Shown: positions 42,757 to 52,997, counted from the stretch's first letter. The stretch is 64,000 nt of DNA from Lentibacillus siamensis (GCF_039522605.1 NZ_BAAADS010000018.1:124001-188000); one strand, 5' to 3'. Notes: generated by a model not told the origin, from the letters alone. Made by a program: numbers and translations.

Positions 42757-44241
42757 TTAAATTGAATTATTAATACCTAATCCATTCAGTACCGATTCAT
42801 ATAACCCATTCTTTACAATATGCAAACTTTCCTTAGCTCTAGTAATTGCAACATAATGATTTTGTTTAGCAAAATTATTATGGAAATCAAAAAACGAATC
42901 CGCATTTATAAAAACATGTTCAAATTCCAATCCTTTTGCACTATGTATAGTTAGTGCTAGCTTCTTAGGTTTTTCAGCTATAAAATTTACACTATACTGT
43001 TTATCTAGGGTTTCAAAAAAGTTTTGTTTTTCTACCTCCAAGAGATTCCTGTCCGTTATTTCTTCAATTTGTTTCAGCGCCTTTATTGTGTCGATATTTA
43101 GATTTTCTTGAAGAAGTTCAGCTTTACGAACCGTTGAACTCTTAATTTCAACATCCAAATCGTCCAACATACTATAAATATTATAATGACTGGAATCAAA
43201 ATATAATTTTAAAACCGGCTCCAACACTTCATAATTTGGATAACTCGAATTTAGGGGAGTCTTGTCTATAAAAACAAAACCCTTGTTTTCCCAATAAGTT
43301 CTTTCTCTACCCCACTGATTTCTCCTAGCAAATAAATAGACAAAGGCATCGTCTTTTGTGCTTGGTTCACTTATAAACATATTAATATTTTTCAAAACGT
43401 CTAAATTCGAATAATACCTAATTCTATTCTCTTCATGGGGTATATCAAGGCTTTGTTCAAAAAATTGATAGCTATAATTTACAATTGATAAATGGGATCT
43501 GAAGTTATGGATTAAACGATAATTATTAAATTCATAATCATCTTCTAAACTTTTCATGATTTCTGCATCAGCACCTCGGAAGCCATACAACATTTGCTTT
43601 AAATCTCCAACAATAACTAAACGAATTTTTAATTCATCTTTTAAATACATATACAAATGATGCATATCATAATCTACATCTTGATATTCATCGACCATAA
43701 CAACCTGAAAACGCGCTTTCAAATATCTTTGTGCATTTAAGGACTTTTTTAAAATCTCTAAACCTAATTGATATGTAAAATTCTTATTATTATCCCTATA
43801 ACTTCCAATCACATTTTGTCCCTTCATTTGCAATAACCCTTTATCGAAGTCATCAAATTTATAAATATTATTATAATTTTGAACGAAGTCCTCCCCGCTT
43901 GGAAACTCTTTTCCAAAAGCATCTCTTATGAAAGGCTTTATTACTTCAGATAAAATAAAAGATTCAGTAGTTATAACCTTAATCGCCTTCAAATAATGTT
44001 TGTTATCAGTACTTTCCATAGGAAGCAACTCTTTTACCTTATCCTTAATTTGTCTTGTGGCCAATCTAGTGAATGTTATCATGGCTATTTGTTGATATGG
44101 TTGGATTAGTTTCTTTTCTATCATAGCGAAAGCCTTTTCAACTAAAATCGTTGTTTTCCCGGAACCTGCACTTGCCGATATTAAGTAATGTGGATGATTA
44201 CTAGCTAATATTTCGTCTCTTGTATTTTGATCAATAATCAT
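42757..44241 (-). CDS. gajB: GajB-like UvrD/Rep-type helicase (Gabija)
   Basis: A 494-residue superfamily 1 helicase: Walker A SASAGSGKTTILVEKAF (about residue 23), motif Ia MITFTRLATRQIK, motif II VMVDEYQDVDYD, motif III VGDLKQMLYGFRGAD, motif IV FRSHLSIVNYS, motif V TIHSAKGLEFEHVF and motif VI YVAITRAKESL. Length and partner match GajB of the Gabija anti-phage system, where it senses or processes DNA ends and activates the GajA nuclease. ATG 44241 is chosen with GAGG about 9 bp upstream; it overlaps the gajA stop by 11 bp. The region is visibly more A+T-rich than neighbouring genes, suggesting separate acquisition. Confidence 0.88.
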   Translation of the reverse strand: MIIDQNTRDEILASNHPHYLISASAGSGKTTILVEKAFAMIEKKLIQPYQQIAMITFTRLATRQIKDKVKELLPMESTDNKHYLKAIKVITTESFILSEVIKPFIRDAFGKEFPSGEDFVQNYNNIYKFDDFDKGLLQMKGQNVIGSYRDNNKNFTYQLGLEILKKSLNAQRYLKARFQVVMVDEYQDVDYDMHHLYMYLKDELKIRLVIVGDLKQMLYGFRGADAEIMKSLEDDYEFNNYRLIHNFRSHLSIVNYSYQFFEQSLDIPHEENRIRYYSNLDVLKNINMFISEPSTKDDAFVYLFARRNQWGRERTYWENKGFVFIDKTPLNSSYPNYEVLEPVLKLYFDSSHYNIYSMLDDLDVEIKSSTVRKAELLQENLNIDTIKALKQIEEITDRNLLEVEKQNFFETLDKQYSVNFIAEKPKKLALTIHSAKGLEFEHVFINADSFFDFHNNFAKQNHYVAITRAKESLHIVKNGLYESVLNGLGINNSI

Positions 44242-46018
44242 ACTCGTCAACCTCAACTAATTTTTTCAGACAATTAAACCGATCATCATAAAAAATTGTT
44301 TTAGCTATATCCGTAGTTAAGTAATTATTAACGTATTCATTCATATTTTTCTTTTTTGCGTCTTGTAAATGAGTAATAAAATTACTAAAGGGAAGTTTAT
44401 GTATATGATCTTCAGGTAGTGCGGCATATAAATCTTCTTCAAGTTCTATTTCTGACAAGTATATTCCATTATCTGCCCATTTTTCTATTTCACTTTTATA
44501 TGTTGTATATACCTCATGTTTTACTTTATTTCGATCACTGATAGATTCATAATTCAAGCCTGTGCAATACTGATATGGTTCAGCTAAGCCATATTTATCA
44601 TTACTTACACCGTTAATCATGGCGTTCATTTTTTGACATCTTCTTATCCCAAGTAATGTAACTTTGTTTTCATTATTAATTTTTTTAATGTCATTATCAG
44701 TTTTTATTAATGCCGTTATCCCTAGTTCATTTAAAATTCTAATGTAACTTTCAAAACCTATTCCTTCTATACTTAATACTTTTATTTCTTCAACTACATT
44801 AAAATCTATACATCCGACCTCATAAATCATTTTTTCAATAATGTACTCAAAAAGGATTTTTTCAGACATACCTTCTACTAACAACACTCTATCGAAAAAT
44901 AATGCCTCTGCTAATTTTTCATTGAATATTTTTCTAGTACCCTTATATTCTTCAGGCACTAAAAAAAATACTGAGTTATTTTGCACAAATCCTTCTTTAT
45001 CTTTGTATATTCGTATTAACTTTACTTCATCCGCATATGTAAACATATGTTCCGAATGTGTAGTAACAAATAAATACGGGTATAAATCCTTATTTTTGTA
45101 AAATAAATTACGTGATATAATTTGTTGCATAGTTGGGTGTAAACTATTTTCGATTTCTTCCATTAGAAAAATAGATATTCTTTTATCCGCTTTTTCTTCA
45201 ATTTTTAGTTCCTCAATTAAATTTGTAAGTGCATATGCTAAAATCTTTTGTCTACCGTCTCCAGCTGTTGGATATAGAAATTCTTCTACTGCCGGATTTT
45301 CATCATGAATATACGGTGTTAAATGATTAAATATTCCACTTACCTCATGTTCCGATTGTAATTTTATTTGTACACTTTCACTCCTAATTTCTTTATATTT
45401 CTCAGTTAATTGACTATTAACATGCTGAACTCTACTGTCCTGACTTATAACTGTATTTAAAAATTCTATTGCCCTATTGATTTTGTCTGTATTATCTGTT
45501 TTTGTTTCTTTATACAATAGTGTTCTGTGCTTTTTAAACAATTCAGTTGGGGATATATTTGGACTAACGTATATTACTTCGAATATATTATCCAAGGAAG
45601 ATATAATACCCTTTTGTGTAATAAGTGACATCTCATCAATTGCGCCACCCCATTTTAATACTGGATTTCCTATTTGTTTCTCTTGATCAAATTCACCTTC
45701 AATCTGGATTATTAATGTATCTTCTGAAAAAGAGGTTGCTCCCTTCACCCTTGCTCTAATAAATTCATTATCGTCACATTGTTCACTTATATCTAATTCA
45801 ACTTGAATTATAATTTTTTCATCAATATTCCGTTTATGATAATCAGTTATTTGAAAGCCATTTTTTCTAACGGTTGGATCAAACAAAAAGCGAAGTGCAT
45901 ATAAAAAATTTGTTTTTCCAAAATCATTTCTTCCAAAAATAATATTTTTATTATCCAAGTCCAAACTTACTTCCTTAAAGTTACGGAAATTATTTATTTT
46001 AATATTTTTTAATTTCAT
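44231..46018 (-). CDS. gajA: GajA-like ATPase/TOPRIM nuclease (Gabija)
   Basis: A 595-residue OLD-family protein. The N-terminal ABC-type ATPase has NNFRNFKEVSLDL and GRNDFGKTNFLYALRFLFDP (Walker A variant GRNDFGKT), LLMEEIENSLHPTMQQ (Walker B/D-loop; written FLMEEIENSLHP) and VTTHSEHMF. The C-terminal TOPRIM domain begins at about 385 (VLLVEGMSEKILFEYI) with the acidic pair in IKTDND (about 445). GajA is a sequence-preferring DNA nicking endonuclease kept in check by nucleotides and released during phage infection. A GGGGAGG ribosome binding site precedes ATG 46018. It is first of a two-gene operon with gajB, 94 bp downstream of hsdR on the same strand. Confidence 0.9.
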   Translation of the reverse strand: MKLKNIKINNFRNFKEVSLDLDNKNIIFGRNDFGKTNFLYALRFLFDPTVRKNGFQITDYHKRNIDEKIIIQVELDISEQCDDNEFIRARVKGATSFSEDTLIIQIEGEFDQEKQIGNPVLKWGGAIDEMSLITQKGIISSLDNIFEVIYVSPNISPTELFKKHRTLLYKETKTDNTDKINRAIEFLNTVISQDSRVQHVNSQLTEKYKEIRSESVQIKLQSEHEVSGIFNHLTPYIHDENPAVEEFLYPTAGDGRQKILAYALTNLIEELKIEEKADKRISIFLMEEIENSLHPTMQQIISRNLFYKNKDLYPYLFVTTHSEHMFTYADEVKLIRIYKDKEGFVQNNSVFFLVPEEYKGTRKIFNEKLAEALFFDRVLLVEGMSEKILFEYIIEKMIYEVGCIDFNVVEEIKVLSIEGIGFESYIRILNELGITALIKTDNDIKKINNENKVTLLGIRRCQKMNAMINGVSNDKYGLAEPYQYCTGLNYESISDRNKVKHEVYTTYKSEIEKWADNGIYLSEIELEEDLYAALPEDHIHKLPFSNFITHLQDAKKKNMNEYVNNYLTTDIAKTIFYDDRFNCLKKLVEVDEYDY

Positions 46019-46112
46019 TTTATCCTCCCCTTTAATTTTGCCGAAGTAAAAGTCTGTTTCTTCAAAACCACACCATATTCGATGCCACTGAAGAGTGAGT
46101 GGAGGTCCTTCT

Positions 46113-49100
46113 TCACTGTTCCCTTAACCGCCAATAAACCTCTTCCTTCATCTCATTCATCAAAAATGCACGCTGCTCCTCATTCTCCATCATCTTCTGG
46201 AAGAAGTTCCTATCTGTCATTCGATCAATCAGGAAGTCCATAAAACGATCCTCAAACGTAAATGCAAAGTTATCCATTGAATTATTTTTTGCCCTTTCTT
46301 GTAAGTCTTCATCCTGCACCATGTCTTCCACTAATTGATCTCGGGATAGTTTATCTTGTGGGTCAAATTCTGTACCAAATCGTTCATTCATCCGTTCAAT
46401 TATAGATGACAACTTCTCTTTTTCTTCCTCAGGGTTGCTGGCACTACCACCGTGTTGTTGCCCGTCTAAGTTCACTTGCCCTTGTTGTTCTAATCCAATG
46501 CTTCCTTCGAATACTTTTTCATTCCGGTAATATTCTAGGGCAACATCATCTGCTAAATATAAACGTTCATTCGGCTTTTTAGGTAATTTCCTTAACATGT
46601 AGTTCAAATACACATACAGTTTATGCAGCACCACATCTGTGAATGGACCTATTTGCAGCACAAATGCATATGTTCGAATGAATTTTGTTGCAAGACTTTT
46701 AAATTGATCTTGCTCTTCTTCTTCTAATTCATTCTTGAATCGATCAACAGCTTGATCAATGATTGGATTTAATCTAGCTTGTGCTTGTTTATTTTTTAAC
46801 TTCCCGTTAAATTCTAGATTGCTTACTGCGTTGATTTCAGACTCTGTATATACTTGCATTGTCCCAAGTTCATATTCTAAATCGTATAAAATGTTTGGGT
46901 CTGTTACATCATTTAATCCTGTTACTTCATAATAATCTTGAAAAGCATTTTGAATTGTTTCGGGCTCATTGACAAAATCAAGTACAAAGGTATCTCCTTT
47001 TCCTCTGCATGTCCTGTTTAGGCGTGATAATGTTTGCACTGCTTTAATCCCGCTTAAAGGCTTGTCCACATACATCGTGTGTAACAATGGTTCATCAAAA
47101 CCTGTTTGGTATTTTTCAGCAACAATTAACACTTGATATTCATCTGTTGAAAATTTATCGGGAAGTTCCGCTTCATTTATTACGTTCATTTCGGCTTCCG
47201 TATATGGAACACCATCATCATCAACCGTACCAGAGAATGCGACAAGTGTTTTTAAATCATCATAGTTTTGTTTTTTAATATAATCATCAAACGCCCGTTT
47301 ATAACGAACAGCATGTAATCGACTGCGTGTAACCAACATTGCTTTTGCTTTTCCATCAATCTTGTGTTGTGTCACCTGCCTATAGTGCTCAACGATAATT
47401 GCTGTTTTTTGTGCAATACTATGCGGGTGTAAAGAAACAAAACGGGCAATTTCCTTTGCAGCCTTTCGTTTTGCAACTTCCGGGTCTTCATGAATACTCT
47501 TTTCTACTTTATAAAACGTTTCATAAGTAACGTAATTCTGCAATACATCCAAAATGAAACCTTCTTCAATGGCTTGTCTCATCGAATAGACATGAAAAGG
47601 CTCAGGTATACCATCTGCATTAGGTGTGCCAAACTTTTCGATTGTTTTTGGCTTTGGTGTCGCGGTAAAAGCGAAGAACGAGATATTATTTTGTTTTCCG
47701 CTTTTTTCAATCGTTTCAACAATCTTTTCTTCCGTATCGTTCAATTCTTCTTCCATCACCTTGTCAGCCTCATACGCATCCTCTAGTGATTTATCAGATA
47801 AAATACTAGTCATCGCTGTAGAAGCTTTTCCGCCTTGCGAACTGTGTGCTTCATCAATAATAATCCCATATTTTCCGCGGGCAAACTCGCCAACTTTTTC
47901 AATAATAAAAGGAAACTTCTGCAGGGTTGTAATGATGATTCGCGTTTTATTTTGGATAGCCTCTGCTAGTTGATTGGAATCTTCATCAATTTTCTGGACA
48001 ACACCCGCTTCATGTTCCAATTGATAAATTGCATCCTGAAGTTGTTTATCCAGCACTCGGCGATCTGTGATGACAATGATACTATCAAATATTGCCTCAT
48101 TGTTCTCATCATGTACTTTTGCCAAACGATGGGAAAGCCAGGAAATACTATTCGTCTTTCCACTACCAGCGGAATGTTGCACAAGATAGTTGTTTCCAAC
48201 ATAGTTCTCTTGCACATCTTGTTCGACTTTACGTACGACATCTAACTGATGATAACGTGGAAAAATAACTATTTTCTTTTCATCTATCACTTTTCCTGTC
48301 GCATCTTTCACATCTTTTTTCTCGATATAGACAAAACGGAACAAGATATCCAGCAAACTGTCTCTTTGTAAAACAGAGTTCCAAAGGTAGGACGTACGGT
48401 AATTATTATAAATAACAGGGTTCCCTTTCCCGCCTTGATTGCCACGGTTAAATGGCAAAAAGAATGTCTGTTCTTTATTGAGCATGGTTGTCATCCACAC
48501 TTCATCGGTATCGACAGCAAAATAAACAGCAACTCGTTTTTTAGGCTGAAACAGAAGTTCCTTAGGATCACGATCTTTTTGAAATTGAAGTTTGGCATGT
48601 TCCACTGTTTGACCCGTGAACTGATTCTTTAATTCCATAATAACGACAGGCAGCCCATTTATAAAAAGCACAGTATCCAAACTGTTGTTATGCGTACTGC
48701 TGTAATAAACTTGTCGGCTCACCGTAAAAATATTGCTTTCATAGTTTTCGATAAGCATTTTATTTAACTTACTTGGCGGCTTATTGTAAACAAGTCGGAG
48801 TGAAACACCGCGGTCCTTGATTCCATGCCGAATACAGTCAATCACACCACGACGATTTAGCTCCTGTTCTAAGCGATGTAAAAAACGTTTTTCAAATTTG
48901 GCTCCATAAATTGTTTTTAATCGTTCCATTTTTTTCGACTGTGTTTTCTGCAGAAATTCAAAAAGCATTTCCACGTCAATCGCGTGTTCTTGAAAAGCTT
49001 TCAATGCTTCTCCTTCCAATCGACGTTGTCTGTAACCAGACTCGAGTAAGCTTCTTTCAATGTTCGCTTCTAAACCTTCTTCTGTGTAATCAATTGCCAT
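46113..49100 (-). CDS. hsdR: Type I restriction enzyme, R subunit
   Basis: A 995-residue HsdR. The N-terminal PD-(D/E)XK nuclease is visible as DTVLFINGLPVVIMELKNQ (about residues 140-158). The SF2 translocase motor follows: QHSAGSGKTNSISWLSHRLA (Walker A, about 305), IIIDEAHSSQGG (DEAH, about 425), FAFTATPKP (motif III), LLVTRSRLHAVRYK-type region and SRLNRTCRGK (motif VI). It translocates DNA from unmodified sites and cleaves at a distance in complex with HsdM and HsdS. AAAGAGGTG precedes ATG 49100, which overlaps the hsdS stop by 11 bp. Intact by length and motifs. Confidence 0.93.
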   Translation of the reverse strand: MAIDYTEEGLEANIERSLLESGYRQRRLEGEALKAFQEHAIDVEMLFEFLQKTQSKKMERLKTIYGAKFEKRFLHRLEQELNRRGVIDCIRHGIKDRGVSLRLVYNKPPSKLNKMLIENYESNIFTVSRQVYYSSTHNNSLDTVLFINGLPVVIMELKNQFTGQTVEHAKLQFQKDRDPKELLFQPKKRVAVYFAVDTDEVWMTTMLNKEQTFFLPFNRGNQGGKGNPVIYNNYRTSYLWNSVLQRDSLLDILFRFVYIEKKDVKDATGKVIDEKKIVIFPRYHQLDVVRKVEQDVQENYVGNNYLVQHSAGSGKTNSISWLSHRLAKVHDENNEAIFDSIIVITDRRVLDKQLQDAIYQLEHEAGVVQKIDEDSNQLAEAIQNKTRIIITTLQKFPFIIEKVGEFARGKYGIIIDEAHSSQGGKASTAMTSILSDKSLEDAYEADKVMEEELNDTEEKIVETIEKSGKQNNISFFAFTATPKPKTIEKFGTPNADGIPEPFHVYSMRQAIEEGFILDVLQNYVTYETFYKVEKSIHEDPEVAKRKAAKEIARFVSLHPHSIAQKTAIIVEHYRQVTQHKIDGKAKAMLVTRSRLHAVRYKRAFDDYIKKQNYDDLKTLVAFSGTVDDDGVPYTEAEMNVINEAELPDKFSTDEYQVLIVAEKYQTGFDEPLLHTMYVDKPLSGIKAVQTLSRLNRTCRGKGDTFVLDFVNEPETIQNAFQDYYEVTGLNDVTDPNILYDLEYELGTMQVYTESEINAVSNLEFNGKLKNKQAQARLNPIIDQAVDRFKNELEEEEQDQFKSLATKFIRTYAFVLQIGPFTDVVLHKLYVYLNYMLRKLPKKPNERLYLADDVALEYYRNEKVFEGSIGLEQQGQVNLDGQQHGGSASNPEEEKEKLSSIIERMNERFGTEFDPQDKLSRDQLVEDMVQDEDLQERAKNNSMDNFAFTFEDRFMDFLIDRMTDRNFFQKMMENEEQRAFLMNEMKEEVYWRLREQ

Positions 49101-50376
49101 ATGTTACACCTCTTTCCGCTACTAAAGAATCCGTTTCTTGTTTATAATCTCGTAAATCTATCTTGCCTGTGACCGCTTCGTAGATTAAGGATTCACGGTA
49201 TTCTTTTAGTTGATGAATTGACTTTTTTAACGCCTTTATAGAGTTAAATATGCCGTTTGAAAAACTGTTTAGCTTTTCAATTATTACCTTTTGTTCTCTT
49301 ATCGGAATCAATGGCACATAGACATTACTCATAAATTCCCATGAAGCTCTAGGCATCTTTGCACCATAAGTAGATGAGTTTACATATTCAATGAAATCAT
49401 TAGATAATAATAATTTTGATAAAAGACTAGACAATATCAAGGAATTATCGGAAGCTAACACTAAAAATTCGGACGAGCAGCAACCATGGAAGTCTACCCT
49501 TGTTGCTTTTTTAAGATATGGACGTAACTTACCAAAAAGAACATCGCCTTCATCAAAAAGTAAAGATTCACTTTCCACTTCATTGCTACTTATTTTACTT
49601 AATATAGTTTCATTATTACTTTCTATATTTTCCAAACCAACATAAGGTAATTCTAACTCTTTTTTCTTTTTATGTGTTTTATTATTCACAAGAAACTTTA
49701 GTCTAATTACTTCCCAATACTCCGGTATTTCCCCAATCCATTCAATACCGGAATCCTTCATTTTGACATTTGGATCAAATCCTTTTGTGACCGTTTCTGT
49801 AATCACAGCTTGACGTTTTTCCTCCAGCAAAGAAATAAGTTTTTCTTTATCCGCAATAAGTGCATCGATTTCGGAGGTTTTTTTGTCCAAATAGTTACTA
49901 ATAGATACTTGTTCTGGTAGTGAGGGTAGCTTTAATTCAATATTTTTTAATGATTCGTTTGATAGTTCAAGGAAAGTAGTTCCTCTACCTAACTGATTTA
50001 AATACTCTTTGTTTATACTTAAATAGTAGTAAAAGTAACGAATATCTATGTCATTATTTCTTTCTAAACTCTTACATCCTTGATTTGTTGCAAAAGGGGA
50101 AGTCACAATTTTTATGTTTCCAATTGGTGCTCTAGTTGATAAAACTATACTTCCTCGTTTCACTAAATTTGCTGATGAATTATTCAATCCCTCGTAACTA
50201 ATTTTTCTCTTTGAAGTATTTATTTTTGAATGACCTGAACTTAGATCTTCAGGTGTAATCCATACTATTTCCCCTGGTTCCCAGTAACTGGGTTCGCTAC
50301 TTTTAGGTGTCCCCCCATTCTTTATATTTAAAATACGTTTGATTTTTTTCTTTGGCCATATTTCTTGTGATATCAT
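49090..50376 (-). CDS. hsdS: Type I restriction-modification specificity subunit
   Basis: A 428-residue HsdS with two target-recognition domains (about 1-150 and 215-375) and two conserved coiled-coil regions (LPSLPEQVSISNYLDKKTSEIDALI ... LLEEKRQAVITETVTKG, and LIPIREQKVIIEKLNSF ... HQLKEYRESLIYEAVTGKIDLRDY). Each half starts with the usual opening (IKRILNIKNGGTP; SGIEWIGEIPEYWEVIRLKFLV). It sets the bipartite recognition sequence, which cannot be predicted by eye. The start overlaps hsdM by 4 bp (ATGA). Confidence 0.93.
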   Translation of the reverse strand: MISQEIWPKKKIKRILNIKNGGTPKSSEPSYWEPGEIVWITPEDLSSGHSKINTSKRKISYEGLNNSSANLVKRGSIVLSTRAPIGNIKIVTSPFATNQGCKSLERNNDIDIRYFYYYLSINKEYLNQLGRGTTFLELSNESLKNIELKLPSLPEQVSISNYLDKKTSEIDALIADKEKLISLLEEKRQAVITETVTKGFDPNVKMKDSGIEWIGEIPEYWEVIRLKFLVNNKTHKKKKELELPYVGLENIESNNETILSKISSNEVESESLLFDEGDVLFGKLRPYLKKATRVDFHGCCSSEFLVLASDNSLILSSLLSKLLLSNDFIEYVNSSTYGAKMPRASWEFMSNVYVPLIPIREQKVIIEKLNSFSNGIFNSIKALKKSIHQLKEYRESLIYEAVTGKIDLRDYKQETDSLVAERGVTYGN

Positions 50377-52385
50377 TCCATCACCTTCTTCAACTTCTCA
50401 ACAATACTTTTTTCCAGTTCTTCAATCTCTGCCTTAATTTCACTTGACGGACGTAGTTTTGTATATTTATAAAAATAACGTGTAAAAGGAATCTCATAAC
50501 CAATACGTGTCTTATCTTCACCAATCCATGCCTCCGGCACGTGTGGTAAAACTTCACGTTCAAAGTAGTCCTCGATATTTTCCGAGAGTGGAATAATTTC
50601 TGTATCCCTTAATTCCGAATCTGCTTCCACTTTGTTTTTGCTCTTCATACAAGGTTCCGCTGTTTCATCACGTTCAGATAAAGCCGTCCAAATTGCTTTT
50701 ATCAGCGGTGCGCGTAAATTAACATCCGTGTCTTTAAATGCTTCTTTGATTAAATCAATAAAAGCTTCTCGGTTTGCATACGCGAAATCACTTTGCATAT
50801 CCATTAAAACACGCTTAATTGTTTCTTGCTGTTCTTTGCCATGTGCTATTTCTACTTCCTTTGCTTCGCCTTTTTTCCGGGACTTGGCCAAGTTTTGAAA
50901 TGCCCGTTCATCGTCTAACCGATTTATTCGTTCCTCTGTTATTTGGAAGTTTAGGCGAAGCGGCCTTTCCACTGTGACGCGATAATATCCAAACTCCTCA
51001 TTATCAAAAATTTTCACGTTCTCATCATCGGAAGTTTGACCATACAACTGTACAATCGCATTGATTTGTTCTTCTGTGATTTCATTCCGCTTATTCCCCA
51101 GGCTCTTCCGCATTTTTGAAAAATAATCAACTGCATTCACGAGCCTCACTTTGCCACGACGATAGGTTGCTTTATGATTCGTTAAAATCCATATATATGT
51201 TGAAATACCTGTGTTATAAAACAGTTCATCTGGCAGTGCAATAATCCCTTCTACAAGGTCATTTTCAAATAAATATTTACGAATCTCACTTTCACCACTT
51301 CCGGCATCTCCTGTAAATAGAGGAGAACCATTCATAATAATAGCTACACGTGAACCATTTGGATTGTCTTCTGTAACAGGTTTCATTTTCGAGACAAGAT
51401 GCTGCAAGAATAATAGCTGTCCATCCCCGATTCGGGGCAATCCGGCACCAAAGCGGCCGCTAAACCCAAAGTCTTCATGTTCTGCTTCCACCACATTTTT
51501 TGCTGGTTTCCATTCGACTCCATATGGCGGATTCGTAATCATATAGTCAAACTTAGCATCTTTAAATTGGTCATTTGACAATGTATTTCCCAATTTAATA
51601 TTGCGAGCATCATGCCCTTTAATAAGCATGTCTGCTTTTGATATCGCATACGACTCCCCGTTGATTTCCTGTGCAAAAAACTCCAAATGTGCGGATGGGT
51701 TTTGCTCTTTAATATATTCTTCAGCTACCGTACCCATGCCACCCGTACCAGCACAACTGTCATAAAGTGTTTGCGTGACACTTGGTGTATTTAGGATAGG
51801 GTCATCTTCAAAGAACAACAAATGTACCATCAAACGAATCACTTCACGCGGTGTATAATGGTCACCCGCCTCTGCATGTTCAGAGAAACGTCGAATAAGC
51901 TCTTCGAAAATGTATCCCATTTCCATATTCGAAACGACAGATGGGTGCAAGTCAATTTCCGAGAAGCGTTTTATAACAAGATATAGCAGGTTATTATCAT
52001 CCATTTTGTCTATCTCATTGTCGAAATTGAATTGATTTAAAATTTCACGTGCTGAGCTCGAGAAGCCTTGAATATAATCCCGCAGGTTATCCGCAATATT
52101 GTCTGGATCGGTTAATAACTTTTCCAGATCAAATTGACTCGTATTATTAAAGCCTTGTTTAGCTTTACGATTTAATATTTCATCCTTTGTGGACTCTGGT
52201 AATGATTGATATTTTTCATTCTCTTTTAAAACAATTTCTTTTGTATCTGCCAAGACTGCATCAAATCGTCTTAATACGGCCATTGGCAAAATAACATCCC
52301 CATAATTTTCTGGACGGTATGGACCTCTTAATATATCAGCAATCGACCATATAAAACTTACTTTATCTTGAAAATTTGCAACCAT
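50373..52385 (-). CDS. hsdM: Type I restriction-modification methyltransferase subunit
   Basis: A 670-residue N6-adenine methyltransferase: N-terminal helical HsdM domain (FIWSIADILRGPYRPENYGDVILPMAVLRRFD), SAM motif I in YDSCAGTGGMGTVAEEYI (about 215) and catalytic motif IV NPPYG (about 290). The long C-terminal part (about 500-670) is typical of this HsdM subtype. It methylates the HsdS-defined site and is needed for both modification and restriction. ATG 52385 overlaps the stop of an upstream helix-turn-helix-encoding frame by one base (TAATG), so translation may be coupled to it. Confidence 0.93.
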   Translation of the reverse strand: MVANFQDKVSFIWSIADILRGPYRPENYGDVILPMAVLRRFDAVLADTKEIVLKENEKYQSLPESTKDEILNRKAKQGFNNTSQFDLEKLLTDPDNIADNLRDYIQGFSSSAREILNQFNFDNEIDKMDDNNLLYLVIKRFSEIDLHPSVVSNMEMGYIFEELIRRFSEHAEAGDHYTPREVIRLMVHLLFFEDDPILNTPSVTQTLYDSCAGTGGMGTVAEEYIKEQNPSAHLEFFAQEINGESYAISKADMLIKGHDARNIKLGNTLSNDQFKDAKFDYMITNPPYGVEWKPAKNVVEAEHEDFGFSGRFGAGLPRIGDGQLLFLQHLVSKMKPVTEDNPNGSRVAIIMNGSPLFTGDAGSGESEIRKYLFENDLVEGIIALPDELFYNTGISTYIWILTNHKATYRRGKVRLVNAVDYFSKMRKSLGNKRNEITEEQINAIVQLYGQTSDDENVKIFDNEEFGYYRVTVERPLRLNFQITEERINRLDDERAFQNLAKSRKKGEAKEVEIAHGKEQQETIKRVLMDMQSDFAYANREAFIDLIKEAFKDTDVNLRAPLIKAIWTALSERDETAEPCMKSKNKVEADSELRDTEIIPLSENIEDYFEREVLPHVPEAWIGEDKTRIGYEIPFTRYFYKYTKLRPSSEIKAEIEELEKSIVEKLKKVME

Positions 52386-52564
52386 TAGCTTATCCCCTTT
52401 TCGTCAAATTCTAGCTCTTTTTTAATTGAATAAATCGTACTTCTTACAATATTAGTTTTTCGACGAATATCCATCACACTTATCCCCGACAATAGATTTT
52501 TCACAATCTCATCATAAGTGATTTTATCTTTTCCCGTTGCATCTGCATGATACTTTTTATTTTC
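52385..52564 (-). pseudogene. C-terminal HTH remnant, recombinase-like, coupled to hsdM
   Basis: A 59-codon frame bounded upstream by TAG 52565-52567 and lacking a convincing start (only an internal GTG at 52504). The peptide KYHADATGKDKITYDEIVKNLL then SVMDIRRKTNIVRSTIYSIKKELEF looks like the C-terminal helix-turn-helix of a resolvase/invertase-type serine recombinase, from memory of such proteins. Its stop TAA shares a base with the hsdM ATG. It may be a relic of the element that delivered the restriction genes, or the tail of a regulator. Confidence 0.5.
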
Positions 52565-52997
52565 CTAAATCAACTGTTACTCAAACTTCTCCAAAATGCA
52601 TTTTATTTCGCATTTCCTTATAAACTAAACACCCACTAAAATCCTTTCAAATCGGGTACTTGCCCAGCAAGATTTTTGTCTTCCAGAATTTATCCTTGCA
52701 CAATCAATAATCATTCAAAAAGATCTCGGTATACAAACACATTATCATACCACCTTAATCATACATTTGAAACCTATTCAAATCAATGTTTGTTGCGTGG
52801 CTTAGGGATACTCAATTTGAAAATCGCCTCGAAATACATTATTAGAATCACGGGACAATTCTCATGCTTCCTAGACAGAAATACAAAACAAAAAAATCAT
52901 CGGCGTCAATCACATCCAACCCCACATAGCCATACACACATTCCCCCCATGAACATAGCCTATACCAAAACGTCTAAACGTATAGGAGGTATGCTCC
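52565..52997. other. Gene-free intergenic region
   Basis: I see no supportable gene in this 433-bp stretch. One plus-strand frame (52676-53005) has low-complexity, non-protein-like content, no ribosome binding site, and overlaps the next start. The only functional signal is the AGGAGGT at 52984-52990 serving the following gene. Confidence 0.6.
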
